This document shows positions 1 to 8,042 of a stretch of DNA of 64,000 nt, one piece after another. The notes under the pieces are model-generated. The model did no database searches and was not told where the DNA came from. It saw nothing but the letters and a program-made list of their open reading frames with translations. The stretch's first letter is position 1. Each line of letters opens with the position of its first letter. Position numbers and translations under genes: made by a program. The DNA comes from Alteromonas antoniana (GTDB lineage: Bacteria; Pseudomonadota; Gammaproteobacteria; Enterobacterales; Alteromonadaceae), in the NCBI RefSeq assembly GCF_019249295.1, contig NZ_JAESDH010000003.1, positions 1 through 64,000 of the forward strand, written 5' to 3'.

Positions 1-701
1 GTGTCAATCATGTTAACTTCGCCTTACTGGATCTATGCGGTTACAGTTTTGCACCGCGATACGCGCAGTTCAGTAGTGTCATCAATGATCTGTTTGACGT
101 AACTGAAAATGAACACGGCGGCACCAACCTTGCCCTGAAAAAGCCCATCAGGACGAATGTCATCGAAACGGGATGGCAGGATATTAGGCGCATTGTTCTG
201 TCACTTCAGACAAAGCGAACGACACAGGCAATGCTGGTAAGAAAGTTGTCTGGTTATCCTTCGGGGCACCCGACATTACAGGCGCTGACGGAGTATAATC
301 GACTGGTCAAAGCGCAATATTTACTGGATTACATAGACAATGCCAGTTTGCGGCAGTACGTTCAGCGTGCCCTTAACCGGGGAGAAGCGTGGCACTTCCT
401 GAGACGGGCTATTGCGTCGGTGAATGGCGATCAGTTCCGAGGCAAAAACGAGAGTGAAATCGCTATCTGGAATGAATGTGCAAGATTGCTTGCCAACGCG
501 ATCATCTACTTCAACTCCGCGATACTGAGTCATCTGCTGGGACACTTTGAAGCGAGAGGAGATGAAGAGAAAGCGGGTATCACTCGTGCTGTTTCGCCCG
601 TTGCGTGGCAAAATATCAACTTAAGCGGAACGTATAACTTCACTAATACTGGGAAATTGCCCAATATTGGCGAAATAACAAGGCCGATAGTGGATGATTA
701 G
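1..701 (+). CDS. tnpA: Tn3-family transposase, C-terminal part (5' end off the window)
   Basis: The frame is already open at the left edge and runs to the TAG at 701, giving about 233 residues. It starts with VNFALLDLCGYSFAPRY, which is typical of the catalytic C-terminal region of Tn3-family transposases (DDE_Tnp_Tn3), and later reads ARLLANAIIYFNSAILSHLL and WQNINLSGTYNF, also family signatures. The enzyme cuts and joins transposon ends during replicative transposition. An internal ATG at 231 is not the start, because homology continues upstream of it. The rest of the gene and any resolvase lie outside the window. The end of the element is probably near 795. Confidence 0.88.
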   Translation, partial: VNHVNFALLDLCGYSFAPRYAQFSSVINDLFDVTENEHGGTNLALKKPIRTNVIETGWQDIRRIVLSLQTKRTTQAMLVRKLSGYPSGHPTLQALTEYNRLVKAQYLLDYIDNASLRQYVQRALNRGEAWHFLRRAIASVNGDQFRGKNESEIAIWNECARLLANAIIYFNSAILSHLLGHFEARGDEEKAGITRAVSPVAWQNINLSGTYNFTNTGKLPNIGEITRPIVDD

Positions 702-757
702 GCTCCAAGCTGAAAGTAAACCACCTCCGCAGCCATTTATTGGTGTGGTCTACAGAG

Positions 758-795
758 GATTATGTCTTTTTAGAGGGGAAAATCCCTAGAACCCC
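758..795 (+). repeat. Candidate terminal inverted repeat of the Tn3-family element
   Basis: Read inward on the minus strand from 795 the sequence begins GGGGTTCTAGGGATTTTCCC. Tn3-family ends are about 38 bp, start with GGGG and lie shortly downstream of tnpA; this one starts 94 bp after the stop. The partner end is outside the window, so this is inference. Confidence 0.4.
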
Positions 796-796
796 T

Positions 797-948
797 GATT
801 GGTAGATTTTTGTAGCGATAAAGAGAAGCGTAAATGCGCCAACGCTGATGAACAGCAAATCCAGAATCTCACCTTTCCGGGCCCGTGCAAAAGTGCGAAT
901 CCCAACAAAACAGTGCCGGCCAATGCACAGAGGTAGCTCATCAATTTG
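797..948 (-). pseudogene. Fragment of a small membrane protein, cut by the transposon end
   Basis: On the minus strand a frame without a start codon reads GIRTFARARKGEILDLL then FISVGAFTLLFIATKIYQSG, which looks like the C-terminal part of a small membrane protein with one hydrophobic segment. It runs straight into the candidate Tn3 end at 795. In-frame stops lie upstream of it. I read it as the remnant of a gene truncated by the transposon. The family is not recognised. Confidence 0.25.
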
Positions 949-1159
949 CTACGTGTGCTGGGCTCAAGCTTCAAGTTGGTATCGTTCTGGCAATGTACTA
1001 GGGAATGAGTCTGATACGTGGTCCCTGTTCGCTTTATAGGTGAAGGAAATAGGGAAGTGTCGCGTTGAAGCATACGAATTATCTCCAATATAGAGTTGCA
1101 CATATACTACCACATGTGCAGCTTTAGTCACTCGTAGCATGGCTATCATCAGGTCTAAT

Positions 1160-1741
1160 ATCTTTGCCCCTAGTCCTGAGAGCAAGCTCGGCTGGTTGGG
1201 GCAGCAGCGTCGAGACCTGGGGGGCCAATAAAGTTAGTGCATTTACAATATAGTTGGCGCAAATTGTACAGTGTAACAATAAAGCTGACGCAAATTGTGT
1301 GGGTAAAATAAAGTTTGCCCAATATCAGCGGGAATGAGGAAAAAAACTTCCTCATCTTTGCCCCTAGTCCAATAGCTACCATACCACATTGGCCGTCTCT
1401 TCGAATCGGCGTCCTGCTAAACCCCTCAGCGCTTGCGCTGAGCCGGCCGTAATTCTGTCGTTGTAGCATACAACAGATTAACATTGGGCATAAAAATAGG
1501 GTTCCTTCTTGGTGTAGTTTAAGGACTGCTTAACGGTCGAAAAGGGAAGGGGCTATTCGTTTACAAAAGATAGGTTACCTTAATTATTAGTGCCTGATTG
1601 CTACTTATAACTACGTTTGCTTGTCACCATTTCAACCCTCTGGTTGGCGGCGGAGCCGCCAGTACGGTCTAGCAGAGAGGCACTCGGGTTGGTCGAAGAG
1701 CGATAAGAGGATGGATGACCCTCAGGACTAGGGGCAAAGAT
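1160..1741. repeat. Three copies of a 17-bp repeat, two direct and one inverted
   Basis: ATCTTTGCCCCTAGTCC occurs at 1160-1176 and 1354-1370, and in inverted orientation at 1725-1741. The first and third copies share extra flanking identity (CTCAGGACTAGG on one side, and GATAG-CATGG after a small gap on the other). They therefore behave as an imperfect inverted repeat bounding about 580 bp. No coding sequence is convincing between them. They could be ends of a short non-autonomous element or protein-binding sites. Confidence 0.5.
1227..1320 (+). repeat. Four degenerate ~20-bp AATAAAG repeats (possible Tn7-like end)
   Basis: Copies begin at 1227, 1247, 1278 and 1307. The best pair is AATATAGTTGGCGCAAATTG and AATAAAGCTGACGCAAATTG. 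Spacing is 20, 31 and 29 bp. Spaced ~20-bp repeats with this AATAAAG core resemble the end repeats of the two mini-transposons elsewhere in the window, but the flanking half (GCGCAAATT rather than TCATACT) differs and no TGT terminus or partner end was found. Confidence 0.45.
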
Positions 1742-1846
1742 GATAGTCATGGCGAAACTTTTCTTAAATTGAGCGTAACCTTGTATGGATCTAAAGATAT
1801 TCTTTGTGCATAATCGTGGTGTCAATTATATCTTCGGAGATTTTCA

Positions 1847-2050
1847 ATGTTGCAAACTAAAGGTTCTTTCGGCGGACTTGTGGCCATTGTGGCGCTCATT
1901 GGCCCTATTGCAGGTGTTGCTGTTGGTGCAATCGTCCCTGAGCAAAAGCCCACCTCCAGCAGTCAAATTGAAACGTCGGATGAGAGTCTGACCGCTGACA
2001 AATCCAGACCTGTCGAACCGGTCGTCAAAGAAACTCCGCACGTCAATTAA
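1847..2050 (+). CDS. Small single-span membrane or secreted protein
   Basis: 67 residues. Residues 8-30 (FGGLVAIVALIGPIAGVAVG) are hydrophobic, followed by a polar serine/threonine/glutamate-rich tail of about 37 residues. GGAG lies 7 nt before the ATG. It sits 26 bp upstream of the EAL-protein gene on the same strand and may be co-transcribed with it. No family is recognised. The hydrophobic N-terminus could be a signal peptide or an anchor. Confidence 0.5.
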   Translation: MLQTKGSFGGLVAIVALIGPIAGVAVGAIVPEQKPTSSSQIETSDESLTADKSRPVEPVVKETPHVN

Positions 2051-2076
2051 ATATGCACTAGAACCGGGGTAATTGA

Positions 2077-3366
2077 ATGCAGACAGTCGCTAAGCTCTCC
2101 CATAACAACGTCGATAGTTTTCGCCGGTGTGTTAATAAATACATTCGTAATATGCGTAGGGGTAGCTTAGTGCTGGTGGACTTAGATAACTTCAAGCAGG
2201 TTAATCACCTCCACGGTAGCCTTTTCGGTGATGCTGCGCTCCAGGAGGTAGGCCAACGTCTTGAAAATGTTCTGATCAATCATTTTCCCAGTTCTCAGTG
2301 GCTACATTATTCCGGCGATATATTTCTTATTTTTATCGAGCGAGCTATGAGTAGAGAAGATGCCGTTCACATCTACACATCGATAAATAATTCGCTTAGC
2401 CGCCCAATTGATATTTCTGGTATGCAGGTGGAACTGGGCTCCCGCTTGTCAATAGCGAACGCGGTTGCCGGTTCTACAACTTTCGATAACTTGTTAGATG
2501 GCGCGGAATTTTCGCTACGATTGGCAAAACAGGATGGAGACCGGTTTGCGATGGCCGACAATACCATTCCGACGCAATTCAACAGTCGTTCAGGTTTTCG
2601 GAAAGCGTTTAACTCCGCTGTAGTTTCAAAAGCACTGAGGTTTTACTTCCAACCTAAATACAGCCTCGAAAGTGGAGAAGTCATCGGAAGTGAGGCGCTG
2701 GTTCGCTGGCATGACGAAAATGAGAAACCCTATCCTGTCAGTGCTGTGTTGGAATCAATGGATCACTACGGCATGAGTAACGATTTTGCCATCTATACGC
2801 TGGACTACGTCATAGATTTCCTGGGCGAGCAAATAAGGTTAGGGTCTCGCCATCCAGTGAGTATCAATCTAGATATCAAACAACTCACGAATAGCAGCGT
2901 TATTTCATATTTTCAGACTGTTGCTGCGAGTAAACCTGAAGTTGTGGGTATGCTTGAAGTGGAAGTAACGGAAGATAACCTTTTCGAACGGCACAGAAAC
3001 TCATTACGAAACCTTTTGCTGTTACGCCAGGCAGGATATCGATTATCCATCGATGACTTCGGCAAAGGTTACTCTAACCTGAAGCGGATTATCGAGATCC
3101 AGCCTAACACGATTAAAATCGACAAGGTTTTTGTCGACTCAATTGTAGACTGCACGGTAACGCGCCAAGTCATTTCAGCAATGGTACAGATGCAGTTGGC
3201 AAATGGTAGCGGGTTAATAGCAGAGGGCGTTGAAACCGAAGAGCAGGCCGAAATATTACGCCAAATAGGCGTCAAATCTGTCCAGGGCTTTTTATATAAC
3301 CCACCACTTCCCCGTGAATCATATCTAAAACTCATCTCTGCGAACTCTACAGAACTGCCGGCATAA
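2077..3366 (+). CDS. Cyclic-di-GMP phosphodiesterase: degenerate GGDEF plus intact EAL domain
   Basis: 429 residues with no membrane segment. An N-terminal GGDEF domain (about 25-165) carries SGDIF at 79-83 instead of GGDEF, so cyclase activity is unlikely. The EAL domain (about 180-425) keeps the signature residues: EAL at 206-208, the asparagine of INLD, the EVTE glutamates (296/299), DDFG (326-329), the IKIDK lysine (347), EGVE (384-387) and QGF (403-405). It should therefore hydrolyse c-di-GMP. GGGGT precedes the ATG by 8 nt. It ends 99 bp before the pilus operon in the same orientation, which suggests that it tunes pilus production or function through c-di-GMP. The link to the pilus is inference from position. 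Confidence 0.85.
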   Translation: MQTVAKLSHNNVDSFRRCVNKYIRNMRRGSLVLVDLDNFKQVNHLHGSLFGDAALQEVGQRLENVLINHFPSSQWLHYSGDIFLIFIERAMSREDAVHIYTSINNSLSRPIDISGMQVELGSRLSIANAVAGSTTFDNLLDGAEFSLRLAKQDGDRFAMADNTIPTQFNSRSGFRKAFNSAVVSKALRFYFQPKYSLESGEVIGSEALVRWHDENEKPYPVSAVLESMDHYGMSNDFAIYTLDYVIDFLGEQIRLGSRHPVSINLDIKQLTNSSVISYFQTVAASKPEVVGMLEVEVTEDNLFERHRNSLRNLLLLRQAGYRLSIDDFGKGYSNLKRIIEIQPNTIKIDKVFVDSIVDCTVTRQVISAMVQMQLANGSGLIAEGVETEEQAEILRQIGVKSVQGFLYNPPLPRESYLKLISANSTELPA

Positions 3367-3395
3367 GATTCTTCACGCGATTCCCCCGCTTAACC

Positions 3396-3424
3396 CTTTC
3401 TTAAATAATGCATATCATATATAG
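3396..3424 (+). promoter_or_regulatory. Possible promoter of the pilLNOPQR operon
   Basis: TATAGT at 3419-3424 lies 17 bp after TTTCTT (3396-3401), about 40 bp before the first pil gene. The -35 is poor, so an activator would be expected. The region is AT-rich and contains TGCATATCATATATAG. Confidence 0.3.
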
Positions 3425-3465
3425 TGTGATTCATATTAGTGATTAACTAACGATTCGAGGGATAC

Positions 3466-4158
3466 ATGAAATACAAGCCTCTAGCGCTGCCAGTGTTGTC
3501 AGTGTTATTTGTTTTGGCGGGTTGTGTGAATACACCATCGACCACCAAGCAAAGTCCAACTAAAGAAAGTGAGTCCACTCGTCTGCACGATAGCAGTGGG
3601 GGGGATACTCAGTCTGACAATACTTCAGGCTCCCATGAGGACGAATCAAAGGCGGTTGAGCCTATTGCTCAGGATGGCAGAAATCAAGTACATAGCTCGT
3701 CAGAAAACAAAGCCTCTCAAGCGATTTTGACTCCTCCTGATGATGCGCTTGCCCCTGAGCCCTCCCCACGATCTGATAAAGACGCACTCCCAAAACCAGT
3801 TTATTTGCTTATGGACAGTTGGTGCGACAACAGAGAAAAGCATGAATTTGCAACTCGTAACGATACGTTCGCCGGTTTCGTTCTCAAAAAAGGGACGCTC
3901 TCTGGCAATATCGAGAGATTTGTCGCGACAATGTATCCAGATTCTAATGGCCTGATTGCAAAAGTCGGAAGGCATCTTGTAGCCGGTGATACCTGCATTA
4001 CCGCAGCAACTCCAGACATCCTGATGCAGCAAATCATTGAGCCGTACTATGCGGGCACAGTCCCTATTGTATTCGCTACCTTTAAGAACGACTTTTATGC
4101 GCTGTTTTACAAGGATGATCCTGAGTTCGTTAGATATCGGGTGGGAGTAAGAAAATGA
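3466..4158 (+). CDS. pilL: PilL/TcpQ-like outer-membrane lipoprotein of the type IVb pilus
   Basis: 230 residues. A lipoprotein signal ends in the lipobox LAGC (Cys20), followed by about 100 residues of low-complexity Ser/Thr/Asp/Glu-rich linker. A C-terminal domain (about 112-225) reads GFVLKKGTLSGNIERF ... DILMQQIIEPYYAG ... NDFYALFY, the pattern of the TcpQ/PilL C-terminal domain that helps assemble the secretin. GAGGGATAC precedes the ATG. It is the first gene of a tightly packed operon and overlaps pilN by 4 nt (ATGA). It is shorter than R64 PilL, because the N-terminal region is mostly linker. Confidence 0.7.
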   Translation: MKYKPLALPVLSVLFVLAGCVNTPSTTKQSPTKESESTRLHDSSGGDTQSDNTSGSHEDESKAVEPIAQDGRNQVHSSSENKASQAILTPPDDALAPEPSPRSDKDALPKPVYLLMDSWCDNREKHEFATRNDTFAGFVLKKGTLSGNIERFVATMYPDSNGLIAKVGRHLVAGDTCITAATPDILMQQIIEPYYAGTVPIVFATFKNDFYALFYKDDPEFVRYRVGVRK

Positions 4159-5804
4159 GAAATCGTACTGCATTAATTGCCCCCGCAGTGGTGTTGTTAT
4201 CCGCCTGCCAATCCATAACGTTACCTAGTGAACTTAAGGAAACGGTGCACAAGGAGCGTGAAGCTTATGAGAATACGCTCGCTACTTACCAAGAAACGCC
4301 TAACATCTATCACTTCGACGCGTTTTATGTTCCACCGCTAGAAGAAGGAGAGCGGTCGCTACCGGACTGGTACTTTAAACAAGCTGCTTATCAGGCCCGA
4401 TCTTCAACAATTGGTAAAATTTCGCGGTTCTTGCAAATGAAACATGGATTCTCGATTGAGTATCGTGTGGGAGCTAAGCCTGAGAGACCGGTGACCGGGT
4501 TGCTGCATGCCCAGACGGTAGGTGACGTCTTGGATGCAATCCGCTCATCAACCGGTTATCAGTACGACATTGTGGATAACACTTTGGTCTGGAAAAAGTA
4601 CGCTGAGGAAGTTTTCCCAATACGGGCTATCCCCGGTCAATATGAATACTCAATAGGTAAACGAAATGCCAACCAACAGGGACAAAATGGAGGTTCCGGA
4701 ATGGGAGGTAGTGATAGCAGTTTTGCGCAGGCAGGTGCGGTATCGAATACCGGTGAAGAGTATTCAAACGTTACAGGGTCTATCAACCCGATTAAGGAAT
4801 ATTTAGAGGGAATCGAAGCTGTCTTAGGTTGCAGCGATAATTTTGATACCACTGAGAATAATCAAAGTAATGCCTCGACCAATACTGCCGGTACCGGGTC
4901 TCAAGCTCAGGAAAATTTACTGGGTCTGGTGTCACCCGGAAGCCAGGTGATTAAAATTCAAAGTAACGCCGAAAGAAAGTGGCGCTGTGAGGAAGGCGCT
5001 GAAGTCAAGGCATTTGACTCAGACAACTCCATCTATGTTCGAGCTCTCCCTAGCCAAATGGATTCAGTGCGTACGTTTGTTAGAAACAAAACCGATCGCT
5101 CAATGCGAAGCGTTCGGATTGATATAACACTTTTAACGGTAACAACTAAAGACTCGTCAGCACTGGACTTACAAGTCGATATTCAGGATTTGGTGAACGG
5201 TGGTGAACTTGCCTGGTCGACAGCAACTAACTCGGCTCAATCTTTAGTCGGGGGTTTAACTACACCTGGCAGTGTTTCGCTAAATTATGAAAACGGGACT
5301 CAGGGCTTGATACAAGCGTTGGAAGAGAATGGAGATATTCTGCAAAAGACCGTTATTCGTGGCATGGCGTTGAATAATCGCATAGGGAATTTTACGAACG
5401 TCGACAAAGTTAGTTTCATTGCTGATAGAAAATTGCAAACGACTTCCAATGTAGGGGCGACAACTGGCATTGAACAGCAAGTGGCTGAGTCTGGGATCCT
5501 GTTGTACATGCTTCCAAATATCGGAAAAGACGATGTCATGGTTCATATGTCCAGCTCTTTATCTGACTTGGTCACTATTACCAAAAAAGGGGAAGTGGGC
5601 AATGAGGTAGAAAGTCCCCAGATTTCAGACCGGGTATTCAATACCACTCTGGTTTTGGAGCCGGGGCGTCCGATCCTCGCTGCTGGGAGCACGGTGCGTG
5701 AAATTCAAGCAGTATCAGCCACAAGCGGAGTTTCTGGCTATTCACAGTCTGCTCAAGACAGAAACACTGAAATTTTGATGATTGTGGAGGCGGTCTTCTT
5801 ATGA
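4155..5804 (+). CDS. pilN: PilN-type secretin lipoprotein (outer-membrane pilus channel)
   Basis: 549 residues. The signal peptide ends in the lipobox LSAC (Cys18). A periplasmic N-domain (about 80-150, SIEYRVG ... DVLDAIRSSTGYQYDIVDNTLVW) resembles the secretin N0 / STN fold. A glycine/serine/asparagine-rich stretch follows (about 165-260). The C-terminal secretin core (about 310-549) ends VFNTTLVLEPGRPILAAG ... NTEILMIVEAVFL, as in type IVb secretins (PilN, BfpB, TcpC). It should form the multimeric outer-membrane pore through which the pilus exits. Starts and stops overlap by 4 nt with pilL and pilO, indicating translational coupling. Confidence 0.85.
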   Translation: MRNRTALIAPAVVLLSACQSITLPSELKETVHKEREAYENTLATYQETPNIYHFDAFYVPPLEEGERSLPDWYFKQAAYQARSSTIGKISRFLQMKHGFSIEYRVGAKPERPVTGLLHAQTVGDVLDAIRSSTGYQYDIVDNTLVWKKYAEEVFPIRAIPGQYEYSIGKRNANQQGQNGGSGMGGSDSSFAQAGAVSNTGEEYSNVTGSINPIKEYLEGIEAVLGCSDNFDTTENNQSNASTNTAGTGSQAQENLLGLVSPGSQVIKIQSNAERKWRCEEGAEVKAFDSDNSIYVRALPSQMDSVRTFVRNKTDRSMRSVRIDITLLTVTTKDSSALDLQVDIQDLVNGGELAWSTATNSAQSLVGGLTTPGSVSLNYENGTQGLIQALEENGDILQKTVIRGMALNNRIGNFTNVDKVSFIADRKLQTTSNVGATTGIEQQVAESGILLYMLPNIGKDDVMVHMSSSLSDLVTITKKGEVGNEVESPQISDRVFNTTLVLEPGRPILAAGSTVREIQAVSATSGVSGYSQSAQDRNTEILMIVEAVFL

Positions 5805-7222
5805 GTGAGAAGTCATATTCGCTCACAGTTTGTCAGAAAACCGTCCCTTTCGTCTCCGCCAAGGGCTTGAAAGAAGCCGTAGGGCAGATACTGAAAGAAG
5901 GAAAGCCTTACGGCCAATATATCGAGCACGACAATACGTTAGTAGTTTTTGGCGCCACTTCCACTGGGCCAATGGTCGCTGCCTCAATTTACCCTGACAT
6001 AGTCCAATACGAAACCTGTTTAGTCGTGAGCATTGAAGGAACGCAGTGTTATTTTTTGGTTCTCAAGGACAAGACTGTCATTGATGAAGTGTTTATCGAT
6101 ACTGTTGACCCTAGTCCTGCAGAGGTTTTAAAGCTCAATATAATTTTTAACCGCCTGGGCGCCTCGCCTGTAATTCTGTCTAACATAGCGCCTGATGAGG
6201 GGCCTGAATTGAAGTTTGCAGGTGAAGTTACTCTCCCGTTTCCCGGCGAGAATGTAATTGTAATCCCCAAGCTGAGTGAAATTTTTACAGCCCAAAACCT
6301 TGTCCAGGCTGAAGAATTGAAAAAATTGGCTTTCCAAGGCCATCCTTTGAAAAAAAGATTTTATTACTCTGTTGCTGTGGGTGCACTCGCGGTAGTCCTT
6401 GTCTTTACAGATATTATGTTGCAACAGGCAGATAAGGAGGCGGTTACCACCGCGGTTGCCCGAGATATCTCAGAGAGAATAACCAATAAGCAGAACGCTC
6501 AAACACCGGATTTCAGTGTACTCGCCGACTGGTACACTAAAACCAGCGTTCGTCCGCTCCCTGTTCTCCGAGAAGTAAATAAAGCAATGAGAAGAGCACA
6601 GCTCATTGATGGGTGGGAAATTCATGAAGTTGAAGCCAAGCGCTTAAAGAACTCTATCGTTGCCCTATCGCTAAAACTCAAGGAGGAAGCGGGAGGGAAC
6701 TTCGCACATTTGACTTCCTTCGCTAATGCGCATCAGTGGCAAATAACGTTCGAAAACAACATAGCCACACTCATAAAACCAATCAGCACTGAGCCACTTT
6801 TTAGAAACTATGCCCGGTTCCATACCGGCAGTTTCGAAAAATACATTACTGACGCGACAAAAGACTGGTGGGACAACCCCAACATTGAGATATCTGATTT
6901 CAATCCTGAAGCATCCGACGCACAGGCCAGCGAAAACGATATTGAAGATGAAGTGCCCGTGAGGACTGGTCCCAAAGGCTTATCCGAGAGACTTATCTCA
7001 CTACAAATTGATGACTTCACTGCTTTTGATGTCGCATCAATCGGCGCACTACTAGACGGCTATCCATACGCCTTTGAAAAGATACTGCTCAGTAGAGAAG
7101 GGAAAAACTCTCCTTCAAAACGGCGCAGCGAAAGGGAAGAAAATAGCAATCAATCACCCGGAGACTTCCCCGGGTATACCGCGACAATGAGCTTTACAAT
7201 TGCAGGAGTTACATCACGATGA
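5801..7222 (+). CDS. pilO: PilO-type inner-membrane assembly protein (PilO2 family)
   Basis: 473 residues. The N-terminal cytoplasmic half (1-185) precedes one clear transmembrane helix at about 189-208 (FYYSVAVGALAVVLVFTDIM). A periplasmic C-terminal half of about 265 residues follows. This cytoplasmic-TM-periplasmic layout, its size and its position between the secretin and PilP match PilO of R64-like thin pili, which forms the platform linking the ATPase to the secretin. It overlaps pilN and pilP by 4 nt each. The family call rests mainly on synteny and topology. Confidence 0.7.
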   Translation: MSEKSYSLTVCQKTVPFVSAKGLKEAVGQILKEGKPYGQYIEHDNTLVVFGATSTGPMVAASIYPDIVQYETCLVVSIEGTQCYFLVLKDKTVIDEVFIDTVDPSPAEVLKLNIIFNRLGASPVILSNIAPDEGPELKFAGEVTLPFPGENVIVIPKLSEIFTAQNLVQAEELKKLAFQGHPLKKRFYYSVAVGALAVVLVFTDIMLQQADKEAVTTAVARDISERITNKQNAQTPDFSVLADWYTKTSVRPLPVLREVNKAMRRAQLIDGWEIHEVEAKRLKNSIVALSLKLKEEAGGNFAHLTSFANAHQWQITFENNIATLIKPISTEPLFRNYARFHTGSFEKYITDATKDWWDNPNIEISDFNPEASDAQASENDIEDEVPVRTGPKGLSERLISLQIDDFTAFDVASIGALLDGYPYAFEKILLSREGKNSPSKRRSEREENSNQSPGDFPGYTATMSFTIAGVTSR

Positions 7223-8031
7223 AAAATGAAAACCAAGTTGACAGTACAAAGAAAATTCAAAGCAAAAAATCTGTAGCGACAATTTTCAAATTAATCGTCA
7301 TCGTAGGTGCAATAGGCGCATCAGCTCTGCAATTTTCGGGTATACCAGTCATGGGCAAAATTAAAGGGCTCTTGCAAAGCGAATCTGCCAACGATAACGA
7401 CCTTGAAGCAAGGTTATCAAAGTTGTCGGCAGGTGAGCCTAAAGCCACGAAAGTTTCGGAAAGTGTAAGCGAAAGAGCAACACCAACACCAAGTAACCGA
7501 AGTGTGATCAGCCACCAGCCACCCGTAAAACCTAATACCGTTTCATCTGAACAGGCCGAAAAAGTGCCAGACTTTGTGGTTGCGCCAGATTATAGAACGG
7601 CAATAGCAGCAGCGAAGATGCTGGAGAATGCCCTCAATCCAGAAGTTGAAAAAAAATGGATAGAGTTGAGATTACAGTTGAATGCTGAGCGTGAGCGCAC
7701 TCGTGTAGCTGAAGCCCGACTTAAGCGGGTTACCGCCGAACATAAAGCCGCCGAACTCCACCAGCAGACACTGGAGATCGAATCGGAAATTAGAGGTGAT
7801 TCGAAAGTTGCTGTTGAAAGCCCTGAGGCCGCAAGCAGAAAGCATGCGGGCTCAGTCAAAGTCACAGCTATTGCTGGGAACACAGCGGACCTACTCGTTA
7901 ATGGCCAGTATTTGGAAAGCCTAAGTACCGGTTCTTACGCCGGCGCGTATTTAGTTAAATCGGTTAACTCTGAAAATGGCTGTGTCTCTTTTGAAACAGC
8001 CACTGGCTCTGATTTTTCCTCGTGTATTTAA
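7219..8031 (+). CDS. pilP: PilP-type periplasmic pilus assembly protein
   Basis: 270 residues. A single membrane segment lies at about 23-45 (IFKLIVIVGAIGASALQFSG). A Pro/Ser/Thr-rich linker is followed by a coiled coil (about 140-190, ELRLQLNAERERTRVAEARL) and a small C-terminal beta domain (about 210-270) reading VKVTAIAGNTADLLVNGQYL ... GAYLVKSVN. This resembles the PilP C-terminal domain that contacts the secretin. Two cysteines (in NGCVSF and the final SSCI) could form a disulfide. The 4-nt overlap with pilO and the position before the ATPase support the call. Confidence 0.7.
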   Translation: MKNENQVDSTKKIQSKKSVATIFKLIVIVGAIGASALQFSGIPVMGKIKGLLQSESANDNDLEARLSKLSAGEPKATKVSESVSERATPTPSNRSVISHQPPVKPNTVSSEQAEKVPDFVVAPDYRTAIAAAKMLENALNPEVEKKWIELRLQLNAERERTRVAEARLKRVTAEHKAAELHQQTLEIESEIRGDSKVAVESPEAASRKHAGSVKVTAIAGNTADLLVNGQYLESLSTGSYAGAYLVKSVNSENGCVSFETATGSDFSSCI

Positions 8032-8042
8032 GGATGGCTTAG

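Larger units (their letters stand above)
949..1846. other. Gene-poor stretch after the Tn3 element
   Basis: No frame here has a plausible start, ribosome site and protein-like composition. Besides the repeats listed separately it contains a perfect hairpin at 1425-1442 (CTCAGCGC, TT, GCGCTGAG) and a GGCGGC/GCCGCC hairpin near 1645-1660. It reads as a junk-yard of mobile element remnants. Confidence 0.5.

Noticed and set aside
786-1103. Minus-strand 105-codon frame
   Set aside because: The better protein-like reading lies in another frame and looks like a truncated remnant; the long frame has no ribosome site.
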